Origin: Symsagittifera roscoffensis
Lineage: Eukaryota > Xenacoelomorpha > Acoela > Convolutidae
Length of the DNA: 64,000 bases
Assembly (NCBI RefSeq): GCF_963678635.1
Contig: NC_087071.1
Span: 23,760,013 to 23,824,012 of the forward strand
Direction of reading: 5' to 3'
The position numbers and the translations under genes were made by a program. Positions 26,621-39,100 of this stretch are shown in pieces (the stretch's first letter is position 1; every line of letters begins with the position of its first letter). The notes beneath the pieces were generated by a model. It had not been told where the DNA came from, searched no databases, and was given only the letters and a program-made list of their open reading frames with translations.

Positions 26621-28084
26621 AAGTTTTTGATTGTTTTTAAGCGCTGAGTGCTTTATGTCTCTTAATTTTTCTAACTTCCATATTTCAGTTCTTTAAATTT
26701 TATGTCAACATCCTGTGAAAAATTTGAGTTGTAGCCTGCACCGAGCGCCCATGATCATTGACCTTGTTGACTATAAATATATTTTACTTAAAAATGAACA
26801 AATTTGTCCATTAAAAATGATATGTTGTAACCGATTACATTCAATTACACCAAATTTTTTTAAAATGCAATGAAAGTTGGCATTTAATTGAGATAAATTT
26901 TGCTGGCTTGCTTTCCAGTTTCTTCATTTGCCGTATAGTTTAGTTGCTTTTTACTAAGTTATATTACTTTTATTACATTAAATTGTTTTTTGTTAATTTT
27001 AGTGTTCGTCTCATACCGATTTAAATTGTCGATTTCTCTATCTGTTCCTCAGGCTATCCTGCTAAATGTGGTAGACAGAAAGTATTTGTGATGAACAGCT
27101 GAATACTTGAAATTTTTTTGAAATTATTTCAAGTCGATTAAATTGATTTCTCAGCCCGCCTCAAACGCTACCGAGATGCTATTTTGAAAAAAATCAAGCC
27201 AATTACGAACAACAGTTTCAGGCATTTATTGGAGTGTTTAGCAGAACCCTTATTTATTGAAAAATTTAGCTGACCGCACTCTTCTTAAAATTTGTACATC
27301 TTGGCGCAAAAAATGTCTTCAGAAAAAACGTAGGGTCGTTCAGCTAAAAATGGACGCCGTAATTTATTACTGAAAGGGGGCTCCTAGAGGGGTTGGAAAG
27401 CGTCTGTGATCATCTAGATCCCCCACCCCCAAATCAACTGCTGATGGTAAAAAATGCTATTATAGTTTATTTTAATCAATTAGAGACATCAAAGAAACTC
27501 TTGCAAAATATTAGAACAAAAACTTTCAGTACTAGAAAAATAGATTATGATTGATTAGGGTGCTTTAGAATTTTTTTAAATTAATGAGTTATTGTGGAGT
27601 ATCTTGACAAAAACAATCAACTTCATGGCCAAAATTAATGGAATATAATTGACTATAAAAAGGATCGTAAGAGATTTTTGTTTGTCATAAATAATGGAGT
27701 ATATTGACAGTATGATCAATTTTGCGGTCTGAATTTTACATCCGTATTCGATAATAATAATTTTTTTGTCTCGGAAATCCATTATAATAATTGTTATCTA
27801 TTATACTTAAATGCGGGAGAAGAGCCAAAATTTCGATACGTGAATCTAATTGGTTTAATTTTAGGAAGAAAGAACAAAGAAAATTGTCACCTTGTACCAT
27901 CGAAAAGAAGCTTTTATTTTGACATGAAGGCTTGAATTTGAAAATGGTTAATTCGCCCACTCAAAAGCGGCTAAAAGGGCTCAAGATATTGTTTTTATTA
28001 AATTCTCTAAAAATACTGTCAAGTTTTGTTTCAGAAAACTCAAGTTGCCTAGTTTTGACAAAAAATTTAAACTGTTTCCGAATT
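26621..28084. other. Non-coding, no gene seen
   Basis: AT-rich, with short ORFs lacking any protein-like feature. A small GC patch at 27370-27440 holds a run of purines followed by a run of pyrimidines. Confidence 0.5.
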
Positions 28085-29384
28085 AAGCAACAAGACTTCT
28101 CGTATCAGGGCGAAACCCTGAATGTTCTAATGAAGGTCTATGGAGCAGTAATAATTTGAAAAATTTATATGTAAAAAAACGCCATTTTATGTACAAAGTG
28201 ATAGATTTTGCTCCTATTAACAAATCAATTGTGGCATATAAGCTTCCTTGAACCAATTTGGAGCAATTTATTATACGGATTGAATCTCCGCTTACGCGCT
28301 AATAGCGCGAAATATGTCGCGCGTTAATTCTCTTCAGATGGCCAAAATGTCAACCTTTAAACCACCGTTAACTTTACGAAAATGATCAAAGGTGAAATAT
28401 TTTTCAAAATTAGCTCATGGCAACAGTATCTCTTGAACTTTATGAACAAATTCCATCAGAAATGGCTAGTTAAAAGTCGAAATTTGTCTGAAGAAAAAAA
28501 ATCCCACCCCGAGCACAAATATTCCGTTACTTTTGTTACAAAAGTCGAAACAACAATTAAGTTTTGCCTAAAACTTTTGATTGCCTGAAGATATATTTAC
28601 CATGTTCCCTTCACAAAAACCTTTACCTCTAAATACAATCTCGATAATTTTTGATGCAAATCATAAAAACAAACATTTTTTGGTTTATCTGAAAGGGACA
28701 CATTATTTTTTGTGACATAAATCTCTGTTTGCTATAGCTTTTTTAGTGGTCAATTTTTAGAAAATGAGATCAAAAGCCAAATGATACTAACTTGATTGGC
28801 ATTCGATCAATGAATCTACTGCTACCAACAAGATCAATTCATTGTTTCCATTTTATTTGAATTCAACCACAATGAATTAGCTCCCCTTTAAAAAACAATC
28901 AAACTGATTGTTCCGACATTCGTTACGAAAGTAACGGAAAATTTGTGCTCGGGTGGGTTTTTTTCTTCAGACAAATTTTGACTCTTTAACTAGCCATTTT
29001 TGACGGAGTTTTGTTTTATGTCATTCAAAAAATATTGTTGTCCTGAGCCTAAATTTGAAAAATTATTTCACCTGTGATCACTTTTCGTAAAGTTATGGGG
29101 GCTTAAAGATTGCCATTTTGTATTTAATCCGTCCTAGAAATCGTTCCAAATTGGTTAAAGGAAGCGTAATTGCCATAATTAATTTGTTATTAGGAGCGAA
29201 ACTTATCATTTTGTACTTTATATGGCGTGTGTTGGGATGATTTTCACATAAAATCTCAAAATTAAAAAAAACGTGTTGTATTTTTTGCACTTATTTTTTT
29301 CATGCTATTACTGCTCCATAGACCTTAAAAAGCAGTCGGGAGACTCAGGACTTCGCCCTGATACGAGCAATCTTGTTTCAATTT
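28085..29384. mobile_element. 1.3-kb foldback element with arms of about 465 bp
   Basis: The left arm (28085-28547) and right arm (28915-29384) are inverted copies. Paired words include CTCGTATCAGGGCGAA with its complement near 29352-29366, GGTCTATGGAGCAGTAATA near 28133 with its complement near 29305, ACAAATCAATTGTGGCA near 28220 with its complement near 29175, and GTGCTCGGGTGGG near 28950 with its complement near 28503. The loop is about 367 bp. Arms are diverged, with indels. No coding capacity; it fits a long-TIR MITE or Foldback-type element. Confidence 0.75.
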
Positions 29385-29435
29385 AAAATCGAAAAATTTG
29401 AAAAATTCGGTTAATCAATGTTTTGTTGTCGTGTC

Positions 29436-29790
29436 TGTACAAAACAGTCCCATACTCAACAGTTCAATGCAAAACAGTCCGGAAAAGTATGAATATTAAC
29501 GAAAAAACAGTCCAATACAAAACAGTCCGAAATACAGTCCCAAGTAATAATTGTTTTAATTCGGTAGGCCGAGGAATGTCTTTTGTTCAACAAACATAAC
29601 GTGTTGCGAGCTTACCAACAGAGGGTCGGAAAGAATACGAAACTTAGAGTTGGTTATCGCCGCAAAGCGGCGACGCGCGCGTAGCGCGCCCACCGGCGAC
29701 CTTAAGCCGGACTGTTTTGTATAGGACTGTTTTTTCCCTTCATTACATGACTTTTTGGACAATTTTGTATTAGACTGTTTTGTATATGCA
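29436..29790. mobile_element. Small element with ACAAAACAGTCC inverted ends and a GC-rich core
   Basis: Several copies of ACAAAACAGTCC lie at the left (29445-29540), and the complement GGACTGTTTTGTAT is repeated at the right (29707-29783). An almost perfect inverted pair of about 26 bp lies at 29505-29531 and 29708-29734. The core at 29655-29705 is abruptly GC-rich and contains two perfect hairpins, CGCCGCAAAGCGGCG and GCGCGCGTAGCGCGC. No ORF of interest. Confidence 0.55.
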
Positions 29791-30141
29791 CCTTTTTTTG
29801 TATATATAAAAAAAGAATTCTCAGCAAGGATATACTGCATATTTTTTTAAGAAGTATCTGCCAATTTTGATGCAATCATCAAAAAAAATTATTGTTTATC
29901 TGCGTTTCACGTGAACTAAAAAATACTTGAAAAAAATCAATCGAATGAGCTTTGTTTCCTTTATTTTGATCAGCCAATTAGAAATAAAAGAATAAAACCC
30001 AGACGTTTTTTGAAGATTAAAAATTATTTGACCGCCTAACGGCTTAAATGATTGTCTTCATTTTTCTATGATTTCAGCTTAGAATTTTTTTCTGAAAATT
30101 TGAAACTTTTGAAGCTGTAAAACAATTAAGACAGCTGCAAA
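29791..30141. promoter_or_regulatory. Presumed upstream region of the GPCR gene
   Basis: About 350 bp of AT-rich sequence before the first GPCR coding exon. No TATA box or initiator can be singled out with confidence. Confidence 0.2.
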
Positions 30142-30186
30142 ATGGTTGCAAACGTGACACTCGCTGCCATCGAAACTGGGTTCTGG
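30142..30186 (+). CDS. GPCR exon 1
   Basis: Start ATG preceded by GCAAA, 15 codons, donor GTAAGT at 30187, phase 0. Supplies the short extracellular N-terminus. Confidence 0.6.
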
Positions 30187-33100
30187 GTAAGTATCAATTG
30201 TCGACAATCTGATTGTAGGATCTTAGTTCTACCTATAGGTTCGTGCTTACAACCATTTCTTGGATCCAGCCAACACTCCCCCTTTGTTCTGGATTTTCCT
30301 GATTTGTTGTGAGGATTATGGAGTTATGGGTGTGCCTTAATTTAGACCAAATTAAATAAAATTAAAATATGTTAAGTGCCAAACACGAACGGAGAGCGTG
30401 AACTAAAGTACTAACTACCTGTTGGACAAAATTTGGGTAAAAAGCTTAAAAGAAACAAAAAGAGAGCTTTTTCCAAACAATTTGGGACTTCTGTAGAAAT
30501 ATGGGGTTTCTGTAGACATCGACATTAAAAATAGTTTTTGAAACTGCTCTAAAAAGATTCTAGATCTACTCGTGGCCGATACCAATAATGCAATTGAAGC
30601 ATTTTATATTCCTGCATTCAGAATAAACTAACTTTGTTTATGATTATAGGAATGTGTTTATTTCAGGACGAGTTCGTGTTGCCGCTTGGGGAGATAGAGA
30701 CAGAGAGTGTGTTGCAACTGAGGCTGATGATGATCATCTGGCTGTCCCTTGCAGTCTCACTCGGCATTCCTGGAAATCTGATGGGTGAGAAAGAAGTTTT
30801 CTCGAGGACTCCCTGGTTGGATTCTTCAATTAAACGTTTACTGTGAATTTTAGCTACATAATATTGGCCGCGAAAAGATATTTCGGAAAAATTGCCTACT
30901 ATAAAACACACCCCTCCTCCTCTCCTGCTTTCTATTTATCCTCCCCCCCCCCCCCCCTCCCCAGTCGCCATTCTGGTGACAAAAAATAAAAAAGATTATA
31001 GCCCATCAAACTAGAGAGGCAAGACGGAATAAGGAAGGGGGTAAAGTTAGTGCAAGCCAAAATTCATGAAGCTCTAAGAGTGATTTGTTTTTATTTTCTC
31101 AGTGATCTTCTCGATCGCCCTTGTGAGACATCTGCGTGAACTGCACCACCTGTTCGTGGCCAATCTGGCCCTGTTCGATCTGGGCAACATGGGCATGTTC
31201 TGCTTCATGCTCTACGGGGCCATCTTCGGAGGGGAGTTCCTGGCCACCCACAGAGTCATCTGTGAACTGTCTGCCATCCTGTGCATGATGAGTTGCTTCG
31301 GCAGTCTCTGGACCATGATGTTTGTGGCAATCAACAGGTTCATTNNNNNNNNNNNNNNNNNNNNNNNNNNNNNNNNNNNNNNNNNNNNNNNNNNNNNNNN
31401 NNNNNNNNNNNNNNNNNNNNNNNNNNNNNNNNNNNNNNNNNNNNNNNNNNNNNNNNNNNNNNNNNNNNNNNNNNNNNNNNNNNNNNNNNNNNNNNNNNNN
31501 NNNNNNNNNNNNNNNNNNNNNNNNNNNNNNNNNNNNNNNNNNNNGACTGTTTGCTCAATTCTTCTTAAAACTTTGATTCAAACTCAAATTACATACAAAT
31601 ACATACAAAAGTATGCTAAAGACACCATCGCTTAAATGAAATTGTTTATATCCCAGATTAATTGAGTTCCAAAGCTGAACAAAATCTCGCACTTAAATAC
31701 ACACTAAACACGGAATAGCGCTAGGTCAAATTTTATGTACAGACAATTCTCATATTAAATAACTGAATTTTATTTACTACACAAAAGTTAATGTGGTGTT
31801 TTTTTGTGTTTTAATCTATTCGTCGATTTTTTGACCGTGGTTCTTCTACTTCAACTGCTTCATAATCGAAAAACGAATCGTTGAAGAATGACGACTCGTC
31901 CTCATCGGAAGTATTGGCCTCCAGATCCGCGATATCCCCGCTATCAATATCACTGTCGTTGGTTTCTGCTGCCCGAATCAGACCGGGGTCTGGAGTTTGC
32001 CAACTGCTATTGACCTGGTCCATCAGTTGTCGAAGCGAGCGATGTGGTTGTGTGTTCTCAACAGCAAAACTATCCTCAGAGTATTCATCATCAATTTCCG
32101 GATGGTCCCAATCAACGTTTTGAGTGTTAACGAATTCTTCAGACACCCCATCTAGGAAATCGTCACAATCCCACGACACTGGCTGTTGACGATCTTCAAA
32201 AAATGGCATCCATTTTTCCAAATCGTCATTGTCAGTTGGGTCAGAATTAACAGCGGCTGTGTTGTCATCACTATCATCAATGTCAATCACAGTTTGACCC
32301 ACGATGTTTTTGTGACCGTAGGGAAGAGTCCGCTGACCATCATCGAGGATGTAGCGTTTGTCATCAAAAGCTGATAACGATGTTTTCGTCGAAGTCACTG
32401 TTTGCAGATTGTGTGACTCGGATGCGATTCGACTGTTTTCAGTTTTGAATAACGAGCCAGAGGTCAAGGTGTCTCGATATCGCTGATGACTCAACATCTT
32501 CTGAGCAGCTTCGGATGCACCTTTCGCCGATAATTTTCTGCAGTCTAAAAATTTATTTATATGATTACTAATCAATTTTTGATGATCACTAATGTGTGGT
32601 GGTAAAAAAAACAAATGCGATGTTTTTTTTAAGAGCTACATTATGTTAACTTGAAAGCCAGTTGCAACAAAAAAAAATACATGAAGGCCAGGTGTGACCT
32701 TAAAACTTAGTCATCATTAAAAAAAAAACAATCGAACAACACAAAAAAAAAAAATCTCCAAAAAAATTTTAAAAAAAATTTTTTGCCGACAAAAAAAATT
32801 TTTTTCAAAAAAATTTTCGCCCACAAAAAAAAATCGCCCACAAAAAAAAAAATCGCCCACAAAAAAAAACCAAAAATTTTCAAAAAAATTATTTTTTTTC
32901 GCCTAAAAAGTTTTTTCCAATTTTTTTTCAAAACAAAAAACACTTTTTCGCCCGAAATTTTTTTTCGAACAAAAAAAATTTTTTTTTCCAAAAAAAAAAA
33001 AAAAAAATTTCGCCCACAAAAAAAAACCGCCCACAAAAAAAATTTTCAAAAAAAAATTATACTTTTTCGCCTAAAAAGTTTTTTCCAAATTTCTTTTTTT

Positions 33101-36100
33101 TTGATAAAATTACATTTTTTCGCCCACAATTAAAAATTGCCTTCCGAAAAAAAAATCACAAAAAATCAAAATTTTTTGAAATTCGTGCTCACAAATAAGG
33201 CAAATAGAAATTATTTACCTCTGGACAAAATGGAATAAAGCTTGGGTTTGAGGGACATAAACTCGGTTATAATGTCTCCTGGAAACTCATCCTTGAATTT
33301 TAAAACAACCATTTTGTTTTTCGGGTCGTAGAGAGGGTGGTTCTTCGGGTAATTTGACAAGTCAAGTTCATTCAAAATATTCCTTTTTTCGGAAATTTCT
33401 CGGTATAAATCTTCACTTTTGACTTGGTACAGGAGACTGTCTGTATCAGAATACAGTAGTTGACATTCAAAATTTGGTTTCATTATATCGTAATGAAATT
33501 TATACATGTGAAACTTTGCTAACTCAAGAACACTAGCTCCCACAATTGTTGGGACATCCCAATAGATTTTTGTTGGATTCGAAGTGAACGCTGCCAAGTT
33601 TTCTCCAAAAATTTTGTAGGATTTAAATTCGAATGCACTAATTTCTCGCAAAGCGGCATGATAATCTCTAACTATCCGAACAAGCATCCGTTTGCGCTTC
33701 GACTCGCATGTTTTCCCATAAGCACAATTGTTCAGTAGTTTGTACAAATCCTCCTCAAATTTATTTCTAGCTTGTTGTCGTTTAGTCGTGTTCAATGTGA
33801 TGTATGATTCTAACCATGCTTCTTGTTCAAACTTCAACACACGGTGCACTTTTTTAACTTTAAGTCCCAACCTAACAAACAATTGCAATAGTTTGTAATG
33901 AATTGTATAGTTTGACTTGTCATACAGCGTCTGCAGTAACTTTTTGGTCTTTCCAATTGAACGTCTTGCAATGTCTTGATTTTTCATCTGCTCGAGTAAA
34001 TTTGTTTGGTAGGGACTCAACCAATCCTGGGGTACACTTTCTTTAGTGGGAGCTAAAGGGTAATCTTGATGATCCTCATGCAGTTCTTTTGGGTACTCGA
34101 GATCAACTTCCAATATAAATCCAATCAAAGAGTCTTCAGTCATGTTGAGGATTTGGTTCACAATCACCTCGTCTTCTATATGCTCTATTAACTCAAAGTT
34201 ACGCATCGGTAATTTCTCCGTTTGCATGACGCCGCCATAGAGGTTATTTGCATCGATCATAAACCCGTAGGTGCTAGGTTGATCTGGGTTGAAGTCGGGG
34301 CATTCTTTGTTGTTGGCTTTGAAAAAGCGACTATGGAACACGGATGCAGTACCACCTCGCATCATATTCTCGACCATTTCGAGATGCCTGCGGTCTGATA
34401 AAAGCTGAACATTCGAGTCTTTGCAGATACGTTTGAAGGCGTCTCCAGCTAAGTTTGAAGCACTAAAACGGTGTGCGCAGTCCAGACCATAAGTTTGGTG
34501 ACTAATTTGTCAAAATTCTTCAAAGACGCAAGCAAGAAGGAGTGTATCACACTTGAGATACAAGTTGTGATAATCCTCCAAGTTTTGACATTTGAACGTT
34601 CTAAAAACTTTCCTTGCATGTTCCAGATCCGCTTGTGAAATTGCAACTTTTCCTCCATTCAAAACATCGGACCAATTTTGCAAAGGAGGCAAATCGTTTT
34701 CTGCAAATTTTTCTCTTTTGGTCATGTACGAATGAGGGTAGAAACCTTTTTGTCGTATCAGACACCGTTGCTCCTCCGTCTCGTTTGCAAAATACTTGTT
34801 CAAAATTGACATTTTTGCCGCTGGTAGATTATCAACCAATTTTTGCAGGGAAGAATTCAAAAACTTGCATGAGTCAATAAATCTGAGGTATTCAATAACT
34901 TTTTGCTCAGATCCGTTTTTCCTTTTTATAGTTTTAATTAGGACTCCAATGCTTAACGATATATATTTTTCGTCGGTGCTAGGTATAACACTCATTGTAC
35001 TTGTTGGCTCGCATTCATGCAATGCGAGACAAATGTGGTGAAGGTCATAGTTCTGGATGTTATGTCCAATGACTGGGGTGAAATTTACAGTTCGTCTTGC
35101 GAGGTTGCATTTTTCATGTGCCCATCCCAAAAATTTTCCAGAAAAATGGCAATGGTCAAGACATTTTTCGTGCTCATTGGTAAAATGTATACAGCAAATC
35201 CAACATGTTGATGTGTTTTCTTTGTTCAACGATTCTTGGCTTTCTAGAAATTGAGGAAACCGTCGCTTTTGATCATATATCTCTCTCGCTAATTGATGCA
35301 ACTGATTGAGAAACTTTTTCATGCATTGATCAGAGCTGTCATAGTCAAAGAAGTAGGGCTGTGAATTTCCGTGTTCAATTACAGCCAATGAATACCCACA
35401 AGCTTCGTCTTTTTGTACAACTCGGGTAGATGATCGCGATGGATTATCAGGACAAAAATCTACAGGTTTCAGAAATGATTCAAAATCAAAATAAATCGCA
35501 AGTGGTACAAACCACAAGGCCTGGAGGTTTTTGAACTCGTATCTGTTGGTACCTTTTTCTGCTGAAGGCATGACTACTAGAGCAGATTCATGATCCTTAC
35601 AACACTGGATGTGTTGCTCGTGAGTTTCATCACTCCAACTAATGTGAAAGCAGTTTCTACATAAACGTGCAATTGGGCGATACTTACTCCATTTGATTTC
35701 GCAGATGAACTTTAACAAATCGATTATAAGTACATAGTGATGCTTTGCAGGCTCATACAAGAGAAGCAGGTCCATGTCAAATATTTCAGTTTGGGTGCTG
35801 TTATCTTGGTTTGGTCGTTTTGATATATACATAGGCGACAAATCTCCCTTGTTGTACTGGAACACATTTACCCGCACGTCGTTAAGTTGTTCAAATTTTC
35901 CAATTAAAGCGAAACTCATGGGTGAATCAAAATTACCTTGGGCTTTGTGTGCACTTTCAGCAAAGTATGTATCAGGTTGTGTCCGCGCAGCTGCTGGGTT
36001 CGCTTTTTGCTGATCAGTTAGAAGTAGGTCAACACCATGCTTCAGACTATAAGCAGCGGTAAAGCAAAGTTCAAAGCAATTATTATCTTCGTGATTTCTA

Positions 36101-39100
36101 ATGTTTATCAAATTCTGGGACATTCGAATTCGAAAAGGCAAGTCAATATAGGATGACCCACGGATTGGTGAAAACTTTGCAAGTTTAACAAAAACTTGAA
36201 TTACGTGTTGCAAAACCCACCCGCTTCCATAAGATGCAAAAGTCTCCAAAACTGCTTGCATTTTTTCGACCATTTCAAAAAACTCATCATCTTCTAATAC
36301 TAAGCTCATCACAGGTTTCATATCAGAGTTTGCATAAATGTCAATCCGCTCGTCGTGCTCAGTTTTACTAGAATCATTTATTACTTTAGGTTTTACCAAA
36401 CCTAAATTAGCGCTGAACTGAACTTTTCTAGGTCCTTCTGCAACTCGATCGATTATGAGACTTTGAATTTCATCTTTTTTCTCTTGCATAAACTGCAAAA
36501 GGTCAATCGGCTAATTTTCATCCATGGGTTGGTTTCCGCCGATCACATACGTTTCAAGAACACCGAAAAAAGCAGACTCACTTTTTTGAAGATTGGTGCC
36601 GTTGATTTCGTCTTCATCGACAGCATGCACATCACCGAATCATCATTAGCAGCGGCACTTGTAGTGGCTAAATCAGCAGAGGCAGCTCTCATAACAGGAA
36701 GACCATGGGTTGCTAGTAAATGAGCTGATAAGTTTTTGGGCGAATGAAATCCCAAATGACAATAATCACAAACACCTCCAAGTTGACCATGAGTGTGAAG
36801 AATATGTTTTTGTAAATTTGAAAGCATTTGAGCCGTGAATGAACACTCCTTGCATCGATAAACAATAAGTCCTTTTTCAACAAAATAATTGTCACGCTCA
36901 TGGCGACTTCTATTGCTCTTATTTGCATATTTCAGTGGACAAAAATTGCATTTGAACATTTTTTGAAATAAGTTAAGCTATTGATTTTAAGAAAGAAAAA
37001 GAATCAAGTGATCTCAAATTACACTCAGAAACAACAGTAAATGGGAAGCATAACTGTTCGTCTACCAATTGCAGAGAAAACGGTTTGTGTTTTGCGCGCG
37101 TAATTTTGAATTTGAATTAAAGTTCCCGCCAAAATTTGAATTAGATTTGAATTTACCGCCATAACTGACAAACTCAAATTCGATTGGACGAAACAGATAA
37201 ATTAATGTTTGAAACATTAATAATTATTACAAACGATAGAAATTAATCTAAGCCAACCAAGTTTGGGCTAAATTTTAATCCAAAATGATTTTAGAGCCAA
37301 GAGAGAAAAGTTTTAATTTTATATTTTATCAATTCAAATTATAAATTGATGAAATTTTCGAAATTGTGTATAAAAGTTGAGCATGTCACAACACATGATA
37401 GATCCTAAATATCCCAGTTGTCATGGGGACAGAATATCCTATAAAAATGTCAAAATTAGTATCAAAAACAGTTGAAATGATAAATAAGTAAAGCAAAAAC
37501 TGAAAAATGACAGTTTTTTAACTTTCCAGGCGCATTGTTATCAATGATGTCAATCACGGAGCGGTCGCACGGTCCATGTCATCATGAATTGGTCTCAATT
37601 GTCTTTCGATTTGAAAAAAAAGTCCGAAAAAATACTTTTCTGTAAAGAGAAATGAGTTTGTTGTTTTAGGGGGGATTAAGGGGATTAGCGTTTTTCTCGA
37701 AGACTATTGAAAAAACATCTACTCCCACAATCTCATTAGTCGTGCCCCTCAATGCACTTTCATAATAAAACCACTTGCTCATTATTAAAAATTGCGTCTT
37801 CTGGTTGAAAATGTCATTTTTTCGGAAAAATGAAAAAACGATGAGTCATCAATTAAAAAGTTTGATTTTTATTATTTTTCTCAAATATTTAGCATGATGA
37901 TGAATACTTGTATTTTTTTCAATATGATCATTTTTGGATACAACAGTATCAATGATCAAATGGTAACTCCAATTTGTAGAAAAGGAAAAAAATTAATGCT
38001 TTTTTTTCTTTTTTGTAATTAAAAAATCAAATTTTTAACCAAAAAACATTTTAAAAAAATAATTATTTTTATCAAAAAGTTGTTTTTAAACATCTTTTAT
38101 ACTATTTTTTATTATGTTTTATTTGTATGATAACTATTTGAATAAACATATGACAACATAAGTTTTCATCCAAAATTATTTTTTTACAGTTTTTTTTTGA
38201 CGTTAATTATCTTTTTTCAAAAAACGAAATTGATTTTTTTAATCTTGTTTTCTAAAAATTAGCATATATATGGATGCCTTTCAGTTTTTTCTCAAGATCA
38301 CTAATGTAAATAAGAACTTCAATGTTTATATGTTAAATCCTATTTGTGGAAAAAATGAAAATTTTACGGATTTTTTTGTTTTGTTTTTAATTGAAAAAAA
38401 AATAGTCAATTTATTAAAAATAAATGATTTTTTTAACTTCAATTTTCAAAGGCTTTTGAAATAATTTTTTAATCAGAACCCAATCGTGTGATAATTAATG
38501 AACAAATACAAGATACAAACTCAAACTCAATTTTAAAGTTAAATTATTATACACAATAAATACAAACAAAAATCAATAAAACTCAACCTCAGTTTCAAAG
38601 TTATATAAGGTCCAAATACTCCTGCGCTTTCTCTAGTGTTGTTAACTTCCTTTTTTTCTTTGGCGCTAGACAGAGAGAAGGGGTTAAGTTTTCCATGTGG
38701 TTGCTCACAGTAGCCACAGGGGTACGCTTTGGAGTTGAGCAACCCGGCTCGTCAAGCCATGGTGACACTACAGGGGAAGGATCAGCTTTCGGGGTAACTA
38801 CTGATGGTGATTCAATCTGTTCCATTCCCCATAAACGATCAAAAAATTCAATTTCTTCAAAGTATTCTAACTGGTTTTCACACATCGGAGTAACATCACA
38901 ATCGTATTTATACAATTTTTTTTTTACTGGTTTTGATAAAGTTGAAATATCAACCTGAAGAGCAAGCAATTCGTCAGGATCAGTATATTTACCAGAATTT
39001 GTAAGGTAACTCAAATACTTTATATTCAGTTCTTCGTCTTTCTTTGATTTTTTTAAGGAAAGTTTACTGAAAAAATGTAAAAAAATTTTGGGAATCATAA

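Noticed and set aside
32707-33133. Lys/Phe-rich ORFs on both strands
   Set aside because: They lie in the A/T homopolymer tract that best fits a PolB intron; composition mirrors the repeat, not a protein.
34614-35254. Plus-strand ORFs opposite PolB
   Set aside because: Antisense shadows of the polymerase exon, whose motifs are clear on the minus strand.
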